Shown: positions 1 through 10,143 of the stretch, piece by piece
Layout of the letters: each line of letters starts with the position of its first letter
Position numbering within the stretch: position 1 is the first letter of the stretch
Assembly: GCF_963675165.1 (NCBI RefSeq)
Contig: NC_087383.1
Location: forward strand, 5,930,839 to 5,994,838
Length of the DNA: 64,000 nt
Reading direction: 5' to 3'
DNA from: Halichondria panicea
Taxonomy: Eukaryota; Porifera; Demospongiae; Suberitida; Halichondriidae
Translations under genes and position numbers: made by a program
The notes under the pieces: generated by a model
What the model was told of the DNA's origin: nothing
The model's input: only the letters and a program-made list of their open reading frames with translations
Databases searched by the model: none

Positions 1-53
1 TTCTTGTGTGTACATCTCATACAGTTGAAGGTGTAGCTTCACCAGGAGGACAC
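1..53 (-). other. possible partial exon, unidentified
   Basis: On the minus strand a short open stretch follows an AG acceptor and runs off the window edge, reading roughly as a leucine-rich peptide ending LQLYEMYTQE. It lies just outside the segmental duplication, so it has no second copy in the window to compare. No family is recognised. It could be an exon of a minus-strand gene whose remainder lies to the left, or chance. Confidence 0.15.
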
Positions 54-559
54 TAGTCTGCCTTGTGCCTGTGGGTGTGGTATGTGTGGGTGGTGTGTGG
101 GTGTGTGTGTGGGTGGGTGGGTGGGGTGGGGTGTGTGTGGGTGTGATTAGGATTTTAGCTGTATATAATAGTACAATGTGGGTATAGCTACGTATACTAA
201 AATCAATCATTGATTCCTCCATCAAAAGGCACATACATTCTTTAGCATGAAATTAGACGATTACCACACGTATAATTATAGTGGGAAATGATTGTTGAAA
301 TGTAACTAGCTAAAAAAAAAGGTCAACTGTTACTTCAATACCCTATAGCTGTTAGTATGTAAAATTGCCAGCTATGGACCCCAACTAGTACCTGCATGAA
401 TGCAGGGGGGATATCCCCCCTGTATGACACTCTCTATATCCTTGCTCTTTCTTCAAAAAAATATAAAATTTAGGCCCAAAAGCAATAAACATATACTCAT
501 GACCTCTGACCTCAGTATTTCAGATGACAGAGGTCATGCCCATGTAACTATGTACTGAC

Positions 560-653
560 CTCTTAATGATGCCATGACCCGGCAGTCTCAGGTCATTGTG
601 AACAATCCCCTGACAGTGCAGGTAACAGAGACCCTGCTGCAGTGACTGTGAGT
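560..653 (-). pseudogene. protein-kinase-like exon fragment (left copy)
   Basis: The minus strand reads a peptide containing LCYLHCQGIVHNDLR, which resembles the catalytic loop of eukaryotic protein kinases (YLH...IVH-x-DL). An AG acceptor precedes it and a GTCAGT donor follows, giving a 94-bp exon-sized unit. The usual HRDLKxxN motif is altered, with Asn for Arg and no clear following Asn. No other kinase exon was found in either copy, so this is probably an isolated or decayed fragment. It could still be a real exon of a gene interrupted by the adjacent transposon. Confidence 0.4.
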
Positions 654-659
654 CTGTGC

Positions 660-775
660 TGTGAGGTGTGTGGGGGTGTGTGTGGAGTGGGTGGGGTGAA
701 GTGTGTTGGTTGTGTGGAGTGGGTGTATTGTGTGGGGTGTGTGGGTGTAGTGTGTGGGGTGTGTGGAGGGGACGT
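660..775. repeat. TG/TGGGG-rich minisatellite
   Basis: The stretch is built almost entirely of TGTG, TGGG and TGGGGTG units. The same low-complexity block occurs at the matching place in the right copy (about 61083-61196). Long open frames across it on the minus strand (Thr-Pro-His repeats) are artefacts of the repeat. Confidence 0.85.
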
Positions 776-2154
776 GCACACATGAAGCTAAGAGGCCAGC
801 AGGTCCACTGCTCATACCAACAAACACATTGCAGCCACCACACACACCATCACCTACACCAGGGAATACTATATACAGTGGAGCATCAGAACCAAATTCT
901 TGATTAACTGATTAACCCGATGACACTTAAATTTGCGTAATTATGGGTTGCTGCTATGATGCAATATTGGGGCAGCTGCATGTTACTCTACTATTAGCAT
1001 AGTTGTGGTAAGCCAGAACCTTCCAAGTCTCCACAACCTCATAAGGATTCACTCAAAGGTCACCTGAAGCCATAGGGACACCGATCACTACAGGTTAGCT
1101 ATCAAAAATGTGCTTGTATTTTTAAGTGAAAATTGCATTCAATATTAAAATTCAAAGTGAAGATACAACACAACAAACACAATAAAAATTAATTCTACAG
1201 GACAACAATGACTAAGAGGCTTTCGTATACTAGAGAGGAGGTACTGCAGGATCTCCTGGATAGCAGTGGCCATGATTCTGAGTCAACAAGCTATCATTGG
1301 GAACTGTACAAAGAAGTGCCTCTTTGCACACACACAGAGAAAGCTAAAAGCCAAACAGAATTGAATTGTAACAGGTGCATAGTGATTAGGATCAAATTGA
1401 CCTAATTTCATAAGGGACATTTCATAAAGGAATTGTAGCCTTGGGAGTGCCTAAACATTAGCATTGGGAACAGATAATAACACTACAAAAAGTGTCTGTT
1501 ATGCACACACAGAAAGCCAAACAGAATTTAAATTGCAACAGGGAACAAAATAAATAATGTGTGGCCTCTGGGAATTCTAAATACATTATCACTGCATGGG
1601 AATACATTGGGAACAAAAAAGCATCAAGAATTGGAGGGTGCCTACTACAGACAGGTGCCCTACAGACATTACACATTGCAAGTAAAAACAATTATCTCAC
1701 AGAAGCCTAAAACTACAACCACAATTGAAGTGACCTTTGGCATGCCTAAAACATGACCCTACAAAAAGGTTATAGTTGCACCATAATAACACACAACCAA
1801 TGTCCTATGGCAGTGGCACAACACATGACAATAATAGAGAGAACATCTGTACAGACTTTCCCCAGGTTATCAACAATCATTGAGAATAATACAAAAGCAT
1901 GGATTGCAGGCCTAATACATTGGCATTGGGAACAGACAATGAAAAATAATTATCTCACAGAAGCCAAAAAGTACAACCACAATTGAAGTGACCTTTGGAA
2001 TGCCTAAAACATGACAATTATAACTTTACACAAGTAAGAGGTAATAATGAGTTGCACACCCATTATAATAACACAATGTCCTATAGGCCAGTGGCACAAC
2101 ACAGTACAGACAAGTTGTAATTGTTACTACACAACAATTGTAAATTTGCCTAAG

Positions 2155-2253
<99 letters not shown>

Positions 2254-2264
2254 CACACACACAC

Positions 2265-2325
<61 letters not shown>
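2155..2325. repeat. (CA)n microsatellite
   Basis: About 170 bp of CA dinucleotides with a few ACAACA interruptions lie inside the piggyBac element, just upstream of the transposase coding part. The second copy of the element has a shorter array (about 63124-63214), so the tract length has changed since duplication. Cys-Val or Thr-His open frames over it are not genes. Confidence 0.95.
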
Positions 2326-2327
<2 letters not shown>

Positions 2328-2332
2328 GAAAC

Positions 2333-3815
2333 AGTTCCCCCTGCCCTTGGACTCCCACCCTTCAAGACCATTCTCGAGAGGCCTTCATCCAATCTGTAGG
2401 CCCAGCTGTATCCATCTCAAGTTCTCCCTTAGACATATTCCAGCATTTCTTTACCACTGAAATAATGGATAACAAAGTAGCTGAGACAAATTGATACGCT
2501 AGGCAAATGATGACCCCACTACAACATGATAAATGGACCCCACTCACGACTGCTGAGCTAAAGGCTTACATGGGATTCTGCATTTTCATGGGGATCGTGA
2601 AACTCCCAACGATTGAAAATGATTGGAGGAGAGACGTGCAATTCCACTACTCACCAATTGCATCGAAGATCTCACGCGATCGCTTTAGGGACATCCGACG
2701 ATACCTCCATTTCACGGACAACACCACTCTCCCGACTCCAGGCACCCCAGGTAGCGATCGTTTGGCCAAAGTACGCCCCCTCTTCAATAAGATCAACGAG
2801 CGCTGTTCTGCTGCATACAACTTAGGCCGTGAAGTTGCAGTAGACGAGGCAATGATAAAGTTTCAGGGTAGATCTGCACTGAAACAGTACCTCCCAAATA
2901 AACCTGTGAAGAGAGGAATCAAGGTTTGGGTCCTAGCAGACGGGTACTTCCACATGCTACAAGTGTATACAGGGAGAGAAGCCACACCAGAGAAGCAACT
3001 GGGAGCACGAGTTGTGAAAGACCTCACAGCCTCGTTGAAGCACAAGCACCACCACGTCTATTTTGACAACTTTTTCACATCTGTCAAACTGTTCGAAGAC
3101 TTGGAGAAGGATGGCATTTATGCTTGTGGTACAGCTCGCGCTGACCGCAGAGGCTTCCCCAAGGCTCTCAAGCAGCCAAAGCTGACAGTAAGTAATAAGC
3201 ATAATTATTATTTACCTTTTCAGGGGGGAATACATGACTCTCCAGAAAGAAAAAGGTGACGGTCTCAGCGACAATAGGGTTGTCCGTGTGATCTCCACAG
3301 CCTCTGACGCCACTGCGGTCACCTACGTACAACGTACAGTCAAGACAGGCGAAAAAATCTCCGTCCCGTGCCCACAGAGCATCGAGGACTATAATCGCTT
3401 CATGGGGGGTGTCGACAGAGGGGATCAGCTCAGAGGGTACAACAGATGCCCTACAAAAGTCCATAAGTTTTATATGTACATTTACTTCTTCCTAAAGGAT
3501 ATTTGCATTACGAACAGCTACATATTATATCGACAGTATTCACCCACCAACGCACTGAAAACCATCCTCTCATTTCGTCACGAGTTGGCCAAGAAGCTAA
3601 TTGGCGACTACTGCTCCAAAAAGAGCAAGACACCCTTGAAATCGCTAGGAATAGCTCACTTCCCTCTTCACCACCAGGATGTACGCAGAGGTCGTTGCCA
3701 TCTGTGTTATCAGAAAAACAAAAGGAAGGACACAGCATGGTTTTGCCTACAGTGCGAGAAGTGGTTTTGCTACACTGGCAACCCCTGTTTTATGCTATGG
3801 CATAAGAACATATAA
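2333..3815 (+). pseudogene. PiggyBac transposase (DDE_Tnp_1_7, PGBD-like), broken
   Basis: This encodes the cut-and-paste transposase that inserts at TTAA. In order: an N-terminal part ending SPLDIFQHFFTTEI; the catalytic core with VDEAMIKFQGR (first Asp, about 2843), YFDNFFTS (second Asp, about 3065) and MGGVDRGDQ (third Asp pair, about 3412-3424); and a C-terminal Cys/His-rich domain (RCHLCYQ..CLQCEKWFC..CF..WH). Two lesions are visible. TGA at 2492-2494 falls in frame where the family has Arg (NRYAR), consistent with CGA to TGA. A one-base frame change occurs near the G6 run at 3223-3228: the GEY motif continues in the next frame. A 36-bp GT-AG intron (3188-3223) is possible but does not itself fix the frame. 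The family assignment is firm. Confidence 0.88.
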
Positions 3816-4525
3816 CTAGTTGTATAAAGCGTCAACTCCTATGAGTAATTATCCTGCCTGTTGAACATGAGTAGAAATACTAGTACTGACTGTAACACGT
3901 AACCAGTGTACATTTACTACTTTACAAGCTATCTATATGTAGAGTAAGCGTACTAGCAGTTTAATACACAGCCACAAAGCTTACCTATGAAGTGCTGTGG
4001 CCGTCCGTTCCAAACCAGGAGATCCCGACAAAGAATGCTAGGCAGTTGCCTAAAAGTTAGTTGCATCTTTCTTTGCACGAGGCGAATGCTGAACAAGATA
4101 AATAATTGAATATCTAACCGTGTAGACTACACTATGAAAACAGGCTGTAACCTTACTTAGCTACTATTAAAGCATACTCTGCACACTCTGAGGCATCTAA
4201 GTAGGTATCTCAGTATAGTACATTAGCTAAGAAGGCTTATAAAGGCTTCACTAGCTACAAGTACGATCGTTATACGCATAAAATCTTACCTCTAAAAGGA
4301 TCCTTCGCTGTGGCCTTGGCTGGTTGACAATTCCGTTGGAGTCCAGGAGATCCTGATAGAGTAGCTACTGTAGACTAGCTAGCTGCAAAGTTGCCTAAAG
4401 AAAACTGCTACGGTTTCGAAGCTACGCACCTTTCTTTGCTAAGGGCTGAAAACTGGAAGTATACTTGTAAAAATGGTTCCGCGGTGGGCGGTACTACGTA
4501 TGAAATCATAACCGCGGCTATTCGG
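3816..4525. other. 3' noncoding part of the piggyBac element
   Basis: There is no gene here. The stretch contains repeated blocks of the type AAGCTTACCTNTGAAGTG...CTTGGCTGGTTGAC (around 3977 and 4280) that recur at 34818, 35145 and 35510 in the derivative element. It ends in the 16-bp terminal sequence next to TTAA. Confidence 0.6.
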
Positions 4526-4667
4526 TTAAAGCCTCCATACACACAACAAGTTATTAGTAAGAGTGACAGACTTTTAATGCTCAAATAAAAGCGAGTAAAG
4601 CTTGACCTTACACGCTGACCTTAGAGCTACACGCGACCTTTATTAGACTATGTATGGAAACAGAGAG

Positions 4668-4850
4668 CAGGGTGTCATACAGGGGGGGGAAAGGGGGATA
4701 TCCCCCTAGCTCCAATTCCCCCCCCCCTTTCAATGATGACTGAGTGTCCATAGCTGGGTATTGAAATAACAGTTGACCTTTTTTTAGCAACATTTTCTGG
4801 TTACTTTTCTTATTTCCCCCCTCTACTTCAAAATCCTGTATGACACCCTG
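4668..4850. mobile_element. MITE, CAGGGTGTCATACAGG ends, 5-bp TSD
   Basis: The element has terminal inverted repeats CAGGGTGTCATACAGG / CCTGTATGACACCCTG flanked by the direct repeat GAGAG (4663-4667 and 4851-4855). The interior carries runs of G and C and no coding potential. A second full copy lies at 56105-56309, and decayed parts occur near 400-432, 6867 and 60835. Confidence 0.85.
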
Positions 4851-4979
4851 GAGAGATATATACTGTGAGACTTTTTATACAAATTCATGACTTGAAAAAA
4901 GTTGTTCTAGGAAGTATTGAACTGATGATTGTGTGTCACCATAGCAACAGAGAGAGAGATATATAGTGACAGGGCTCAC

Positions 4980-5113
4980 CAAGGAGACAGGTTTGACAGA
5001 CGTTCTTGAGTTGGGCACATGATTGGCAGACCTCTGTTCTCTTGTAGCGCATCTTAGCACCAGGACACCATCGGAACACAGTGTAGGGCCGGGCACAGAT
5101 TTGAGGGGACACT
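4980..5113 (-). pseudogene. RBM22: RBM22 N-terminal zinc-binding exon, isolated and frame-disrupted
   Basis: The minus strand encodes [14 protein letters not shown] and then [10 protein letters not shown], matching the N-terminal cysteine cluster of the spliceosomal RNA-binding protein RBM22 (yeast Ecm2/Slt11 and Cwc2 relatives). It ends at a good donor (GGTGAGC) and follows an acceptor (TTACCCAG). Immediately after the acceptor the expected Glu-Cys lies in a different frame from the rest, as if five bases (CCCCT) were inserted, which would remove the first Cys of a CxxC pair. No CCCH or RRM exons follow downstream on this strand before the window start. It is most likely a duplicated pseudogene fragment; an assembly error in a C-run is the alternative. 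Confidence 0.75.
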
Positions 5114-5331
5114 CTGGGTAACAATGACCTCATTACAATTTTGTAAAAGTACCCGAAAAAGAAAATAAGAACCTACCAATCGAGGGCAAGTTGGTGACGC
5201 CCCAACTTGATTGTGTGCTTGACAGCAGTACTGTGTATATAATTATGAAACCCTGCCCAATAGTTACACCTAACAAAATCCGCAATTCTCTTTATCAGAG
5301 TACATCTAAATCAACAGAGTTGTGTACCCAC

Positions 5332-5540
5332 CTTTCTTGATGATGACTAGATTGAGCACACTCAGGTTGCTGTCCACTATGCAGCCTCTCACTGACTTGC
5401 GTTTCCTCTCTCCAGTGCGTTTGGGTCTGTAACAACTGTGCCCCTTCTTGAGGAGGAGCTTAACACGGCCATTAGTGAGGACACCTTATTTCATGAGGAA
5501 GCCCTGCTTGTCATTGCCACCGCTGATACGAACCACATAC

Positions 5541-5541
<1 letters not shown>
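5332..5541 (-). pseudogene. RPS6: ribosomal protein S6 (eS6) exon with in-frame stop
   Basis: The 210-bp minus-strand exon reads YVVRISGGNDKQGFLMK, stop, [17 protein letters not shown], then [19 protein letters not shown], which is unmistakably the middle of 40S ribosomal protein S6 (about residues 48-118 of the family). An acceptor (a CA-rich tract then CAG) and a donor (AAAG then GTGGGT) flank it. TAA at 5486-5488 replaces a Gln codon conserved in the family (CAA to TAA). No other RPS6 exon is visible on either side within the window. The likeliest reading is a pseudogene piece created with the neighbouring RBM22 fragment by duplication. Confidence 0.85.

Positions 5542-5542
<1 letters not shown>

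Positions 5543-5583
<41 letters not shown>
5543..5583. repeat. (GT)n microsatellite
   Basis: About 40 bp of pure GT abut the acceptor side of the RPS6 exon, so on the minus strand it would serve as a CA-type polypyrimidine region upstream of the splice site. Confidence 0.95.
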
Positions 5584-5585
<2 letters not shown>

Positions 5586-5700
5586 AATCTTACAGAGATG
5601 AAACTCATAAAGGTAGTGAGATTAGATCATGTGATTGGTATAATCCCCACCTATCCCTGGTAGGGGGCATTAGTTTGACAAGTGCATTCAGTATGTACTA

Positions 5701-5968
5701 CAGTAGAACCTCGATTATCCGGCTTGGCAGTTTTCTTGTTATCAGATCAGAAAATGGGCGTGTCCCTCAAACGCGCATGCGCGTTGCAGCTGTTACCATG
5801 GAGACATGCCTGCTTATCTTCTGCGCATGCGCAGACAACCACGTGGCACTGCTGTTTATCAATAAAGTGGGTGGATCAAGGCGTGGTTTATCTATTCGAT
5901 TATCCGGCATATTCACTTATCCGGCCTGCTTCTGGAACCAAGGTGTCCGGATAATCGAGGTTCTACTG
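5701..5968. mobile_element. pogo/Tigger-type MITE with TA target duplication
   Basis: The element has perfect 22-bp inverted ends (CAGTAGAACCTCGATTATCC.. and its complement) flanked by TA on both sides (5699-5700 and 5969-5970), and it is 268 bp long. Ends of this form are typical of pogo/Tigger members of the Tc1/mariner superfamily. There is no transposase. Confidence 0.92.
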
Positions 5969-5988
5969 TACTGAGATAATTGTTTACC

Positions 5989-6135
5989 TCTCCACTGTTG
6001 TCTGAAGTCCACAGGACGACCTTTGAACCTATTCCTGGTATTAATTTTGGGACAACCATACTTATTTCCCGAGCCTTTGTCCTCCAGCCAGTTGTCATCA
6101 CTTCGTTCAAAGCGTTTCTTTCCGCTTGTCATTCT
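5989..6135 (-). CDS. unidentified first-exon candidate
   Basis: A minus-strand ATG opens a lysine/arginine-rich peptide (MTSGKKRFERSDDNWLEDKG...) of about 48 residues that ends at a donor-like GGTAAAC. I do not recognise the family. It lies upstream of the RPS6 fragment on the same strand, but the peptide is not the RPS6 N terminus. It may be the first exon of a small basic nuclear protein or part of the same scrambled exon cluster. Confidence 0.3.
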
Positions 6136-6423
6136 TAATTAGTCCATCAAATGGCATTTGAAATGCTGAGCTGGGTATCTGCTCCATAGTGTGTTCCTCG
6201 TACGGCTATACCCACACCACGTCACTCTCTTGCCCCGCTATACTCCACCCTCACTGGGTCTTCACGAGTTTCTTCAGTGTTCCATCGATGTCCCTGATGG
6301 CAAGACTTGTCCTCGCGAGACTTAGCCTCGAGACCACGCCGATTGAAAGTCCAATGCGGGTGAGAAGCACAAGAGGGTTATGATCGTCACACAGATTAAC
6401 TACTGACAAAACAAGGCAGAAAG

Positions 6424-6625
6424 CTATTCCATAGTTTTGATGATCCTTACCATACACACCCGCACAGAAAATATAGTGAATGGCTGGTGAGGGAAAGCGA
6501 TCGTTTGGCGATCCCTATAGGAGCTTCCGCAAGGTTCGGGAATTGTGGGATACTCCAGTAAATAGCTAGTGGCAGTAGATAATGTGGCAACGAGCATCGC
6601 AGCGAGTACAAGTGAGTGGTTAGTC
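6424..6625 (-). CDS. candidate secreted-protein first exon
   Basis: A minus-strand ATG starts MTNHSLVLAAMLVATLSTATS, a convincing signal peptide (short n-region, hydrophobic h-region, small residues at the end). About 45 further residues including one Cys follow, up to a donor-like ATGGTAAGG. No family is recognised. The next open stretch on this strand (6251-6376) lies in a non-matching phase, so the rest of the gene is unclear. Other signal-peptide-like starts occur on the same strand at 8510 and 10083. Confidence 0.35.
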
Positions 6626-6626
6626 A

Positions 6627-7959
6627 TGATCGACAAGGAACTATTCAGTGGAGCTAGTGTATTGGATGCAGCTTTTGATGGGTGGCAGTCAATATCTGGT
6701 ATAGCTTTTATTATACTAATCCAAAACTTCTGTGATAAATAATTATACTCATGTTTTGCACATGTATACGTTACTTCAATGTGTACGAGAAGTTGCCAGA
6801 TGCGGATGGAGGAGTACAAGGTGACACTGTGGAGGATGCATGAGGAAGACTCATTGGACGGCTTGGGGGTGTCATACAGGAGTGTGAAATAGAGGGGGAA
6901 ATAAGGCATGCTTTTATTATCATACCCATGAAGCTTCTTATACAAACTAGTATTAATTGTGAGTAATAGTTGACTTGAGCAAGTGTTCCTGTACACCATT
7001 ATGCCTGCATTCATGTATACATTGTGGAATCTACATTTGCAATGATTGTATAATTATTGTGACGTAGGTATGGTAGAATGCTTCCTGTGGGAGTTGCGCT
7101 AATGAACTCTTGATCCAACAATTGTTGTGTTCAAATTTCTTATTAAATTTTCAAGGATAATAAAGGAGTCAGTCTCCCAGAACATGTGTTCAAATTTCTT
7201 ATTAAATTTTCAAAACCACATTAATTATAGCAAATCATTGAGAAATTGAAATTACAAAAGTGTGTTCAGTTTGCAGTGCTCTTGCACACTATAGAGAGAT
7301 AGTCCTCCCTCCATGCAGTGTGACAGCCAGCACCGTCGCGAGTATGTGGCACTGCATCGCTGGCCCCCCGCCCATCCGCCCATGGGACCATCTGGGATAT
7401 CTGCAGCAAATGCATAATACATTAGTCTCAAGCAATTGTTGTTGTATAAACCACCTACCTATTGAGGCTATCCCAGTCCAGTTGATTAGAAGGTTCTGTT
7501 AGTTCCAGTTGGTTTGAAGGTTATGTTAAATCCAGGTGGTTAGAAATCGAGTATAGTTATACGTACTGTCTATACAGGGACAAAGCATCATGTGTGTATG
7601 TAGTACTAGGCACACCCACAGCTCACATGAAGGTGTGGAAAGGTGGGTGTGGCCTTGCATTAGAGGCGTGGTCACATGTACATTGTAGGTGTGGTCTGAC
7701 CATTCCTCCTCCTGATCATTTTTCTTCTTCTTTCATGATTTATAACAACGAAAACGAAAAAAGAAATGAAAATATGAAGGGGCCCCCAATAAATAAAATG
7801 AGTTGATGATTGAATTATGAGTGATGAGATGTAGTTGAGTGTAGTAGCTGTGGGTACAAGGGCAGAGGGTTAGAATACACACACACGATTGTATAGGACA
7901 ATAATGTTGCAACTCATAATACACACACAACACTATAATTATAGCTATAGGAGCATGTA
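6627..7959. other. no confident gene
   Basis: The stretch holds a single-ended CAGGGTGTCATACAGG-like fragment near 6867 and a 27-bp sequence (GTTCAAATTTCTTATTAAAT...) repeated at about 7129 and 7188. No coding exon could be supported. Confidence 0.4.
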
Positions 7960-8153
7960 CAGTGGAACCCCTCTATAACCAACACCTTTGCATGCATGGG
8001 GATCAATGTTTTGGCCTTTATACATCAGAGGTGGCCTTTGTTGAGAGGTTGTTTTAATTGTAGTACACAAACTGTTATTTGGGACCTGAGTGCCTGGCTG
8101 TTATATAGCAACTGGCCTTTATTCGGAGGTGATTGTTAACAGAGGTTCCACTG
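7960..8153. mobile_element. pogo/Tigger-type MITE, TA-flanked
   Basis: Inverted ends CAGTGGAACCCCTCT.. and ..AGAGGTTCCACTG are flanked by TA (7958-7959 and 8154-8155). It is 194 bp long and noncoding. It is related in form to the 5701-5968 element but has different interior sequence. Confidence 0.85.
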
Positions 8154-8185
8154 TAATACATATATATTATAGAAACTCACTTTTT

Positions 8186-8392
8186 CTTAAGGAGGAGGAC
8201 ATTGATTTCCACCAATGCCAGTGATGTCATTGCCGGTGAAGAGATGCTCCATACTTGACTTAATTCAGTATAGTAGCAGTAGATACTCTGTATAGTGTTG
8301 TTTCCTCTAGTATTCTCCAAATTCCGCCAGTGGTCTCCCAGAACATGTATTGTGATAATAACATTGTTAGGGCAGAGGTTAGGACACAGCAT
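8186..8392 (-). CDS. member of a repeated exon-like unit (LLLK..donor)
   Basis: The minus strand reads ...IITIHVLGDHW...LSQVWSISSPAM...INVLLLKKK and then a GTGAGT donor. Similar stretches with the same ending and the same donor occur at about 9275-9330, 9740-9905 and 11195-11245 on the same strand, with varying decay. A signal-peptide-like start (MDGQRLILALLTWVVLQG, ATG near 8510) lies upstream. This looks like a small tandem family of short secreted proteins or their pseudogenes. No known family is recognised. Confidence 0.35.
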
Positions 8393-8556
8393 GTAATGTA
8401 ATGCTCATGCAGTAATAATAATGATGCCTATTATTATAATGCTGGATATAACTCCACCCTTGCAGTACAACCCAGGTGAGGAGTGCCAGTATCAGTCGCT
8501 GTCCGTCCATTGTCCCTGTATAGAAACAATTATACACATGCCTACTAGACTATGAC

Positions 8557-9157
8557 CAGGGGCGTAGCCAGACTTTTGATATGGGGGTTTCCTTTGAAAA
8601 ACCAGCGGCGCGGTAGCGCCGGGAAATTTTAGTAACGCCCACTTCCGGTGCCACACCCTCTTGATTGGGGCACACCTACTGCTCATTGTTTGTAATGACT
8701 TTTTTTACATGTTTGTGAGAAGCTAGCTAGACTAGCTAGTCTAGCTAGCTATAGACATTCTAAAAGGCAGGTGTCAATTGTGTATTGCTAGTCTAGCTGA
8801 GCACCATTACATTTACCTGAGAGGTTTCATGTGGCTGAGATTGTTCTAAACTTGTCCTTCCTGAATATCGAATAAAGTTGTGCTTAGAGCTGAGTCTGAG
8901 AATACTGGAGCATGCAGGATTGATACTAGAACTTAAGTCTTGGTCTTCTTTGTTTGAGGTAGCTAGCTAGCTAGCTGAGACAAAGCTAGCCAAAGTGAAA
9001 CGATTCACGGTGCTATCTCTACATGATTTGCAGCCACGTGCATGAAAAGATGGGCAGGGCTGCTTGATTTCAATTATTGGGGAGCCCTGCCCAATTTTCT
9101 CAGCAGCTCCTGGGGGGGTTTCTGGGCAACCAGGAAACAATGGTAGCTACGCCCCTG
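8557..9157. mobile_element. MITE, CAGGGGCGTAGCCAG ends, 5-bp TSD
   Basis: Inverted ends CAGGGGCGTAGC / GCTACGCCCCTG are flanked by the direct repeat ATGAC (8552-8556 and 9158-9162). The element is 601 bp with no coding capacity. Ends of this type are often assigned to hAT-like MITEs, but hAT duplications are usually 8 bp, so the superfamily is left open. Confidence 0.88.
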
Positions 9158-9269
9158 ATGACCACTTAATCCTCTCAATACTAACATTTAGCACTATGTG
9201 TGTATACAGTTTATGCTACACAAGAGTAGCTAGGGGGAGGGGCTTAGTATCATGTGATACAAATCACAC

Positions 9270-9345
9270 ACACTCACTCGTCCTTAAGGAGGAGGACGTT
9301 GTTTGTATTGAAATCCTTCCAGTGATGTAGAGACTTGACTTGAGT
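9270..9345 (-). pseudogene. decayed copy of the repeated exon-like unit
   Basis: The minus strand retains ..FNTNNVLLLKDE then TGAGTG, matching the 3' end and donor of the 8186-8392 unit, but the upstream part is shortened. Confidence 0.3.
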
Positions 9346-9739
9346 ATAGCAGTAGGAGTATAGTAGATAGGCTTGCTGTTTCCTGTAATCTGGTGAGCAT
9401 GGCAGAGAGGCATGCATGGGGACACATGCATGGGGGGAAGTGGGACTCAATACTATAAAGGAGTCAGTCTCAGTACATGTCTAATAGTTTGTTTGTTCGA
9501 GTTTAAATTAATCAGCTCTGCATAATTGCTTGCTTGGAATTCCAACAGTAGTCTGTATTGTAAAACACAATAGATTATTAGTGTAGAGGTGAGGAACACA
9601 TAACATGGAATTCAGTACTAATACAATAATGCTCATGTCAGTCATAATTATTATAATGGTCAGTAACTTACAAACACACACACACAAGAGTAGCTAGGGG
9701 GAGGGGCATGTCATGTGATACAGATTATACACACTCACT

Positions 9740-9905
9740 CGTCTTTAAGGAGGGGGAAGTTTGTTAATTCTGCCAGTACGTAGAGAAATGATCCATATCG
9801 TGCAGACTTGTACTTGAGTAGTAGCAGTGCGTTGTATAGACTGGACGCTTTCTCTATTAGAGTTCCGTTAGTGGTCTCCGGCTGGCTCACAACATGTATT
9901 GTGAC
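9740..9905 (-). CDS. second long copy of the repeated exon-like unit
   Basis: The minus strand reads a TIHVV... start and ends ..LTNFPLLKDE before GTGAGT, parallel to 8186-8392. A short hydrophobic start (MQGLILALLTWIGGW, ATG at 10083) sits upstream in the same relative position. The pairing of a signal-peptide exon with this exon recurs, which supports a real duplicated gene family; function unknown. Confidence 0.33.
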
Positions 9906-10143
9906 AAGAGGTGATTAGGGTCAGAGGTCAGGACACATCATTATAGCATGCTAATTGGACACAATGCTCAGTAATGAACGTCATTATAATGCTCAGTAAC
10001 TACATAATTGTAATGCTCAGTAAAATACAACTGCCATTCCAGCCTCCTATCCAGGTGAGGAGTGCCAGTATGAGTCCTTGCATGTTCCTCCAGTGTCCCT
10101 GTAGAAACAATTATACACATCAACCAGAGCAGCTCAGTATAGT

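Larger units (their letters stand above)
141..3111. repeat. left copy of segmental duplication (pairs with 60573-64000)
   Basis: This stretch is nearly identical to 60573-64000 in the same orientation, including non-transposon flank (141-915), a kinase-like exon and the piggyBac element that follows. The right copy is cut by the window end. Differences are mainly microsatellite length, small indels and a 587-bp TTAA insertion present only in the right copy. Because unique-looking flank is shared, this is a duplication of a genomic segment and not two independent transpositions. Confidence 0.9.
916..4525 (+). mobile_element. piggyBac-type DNA transposon, inactivated (copy 1)
   Basis: TTAA lies at 912-915 and at 4526-4529. 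The right end (CCGCGGCTATTCGG then TTAA) matches both ends of the 33152-35758 derivative. The left terminus (CCCGATGAC...) does not match that inverted repeat, although homology to the derivative begins by about position 976, so the original left tip is replaced or diverged and the left border is provisional. It encodes a PiggyBac-family transposase (about 2333-3815). The 3' noncoding part (3816-4525) resembles 34740-35758. Both the coding defects and the left tip suggest a non-mobile copy. Confidence 0.75.

Noticed and set aside
2026-2460. Long Cys-Val and Thr-His open frames on both strands
   Set aside because: They are translations of the (CA)n tract and have no independent coding evidence.
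5150-5220. Next RPS6 exon (GVTNLPS-like string on the minus strand)
   Set aside because: The resemblance to the following RPS6 segment is too short and the splice sites are ambiguous.
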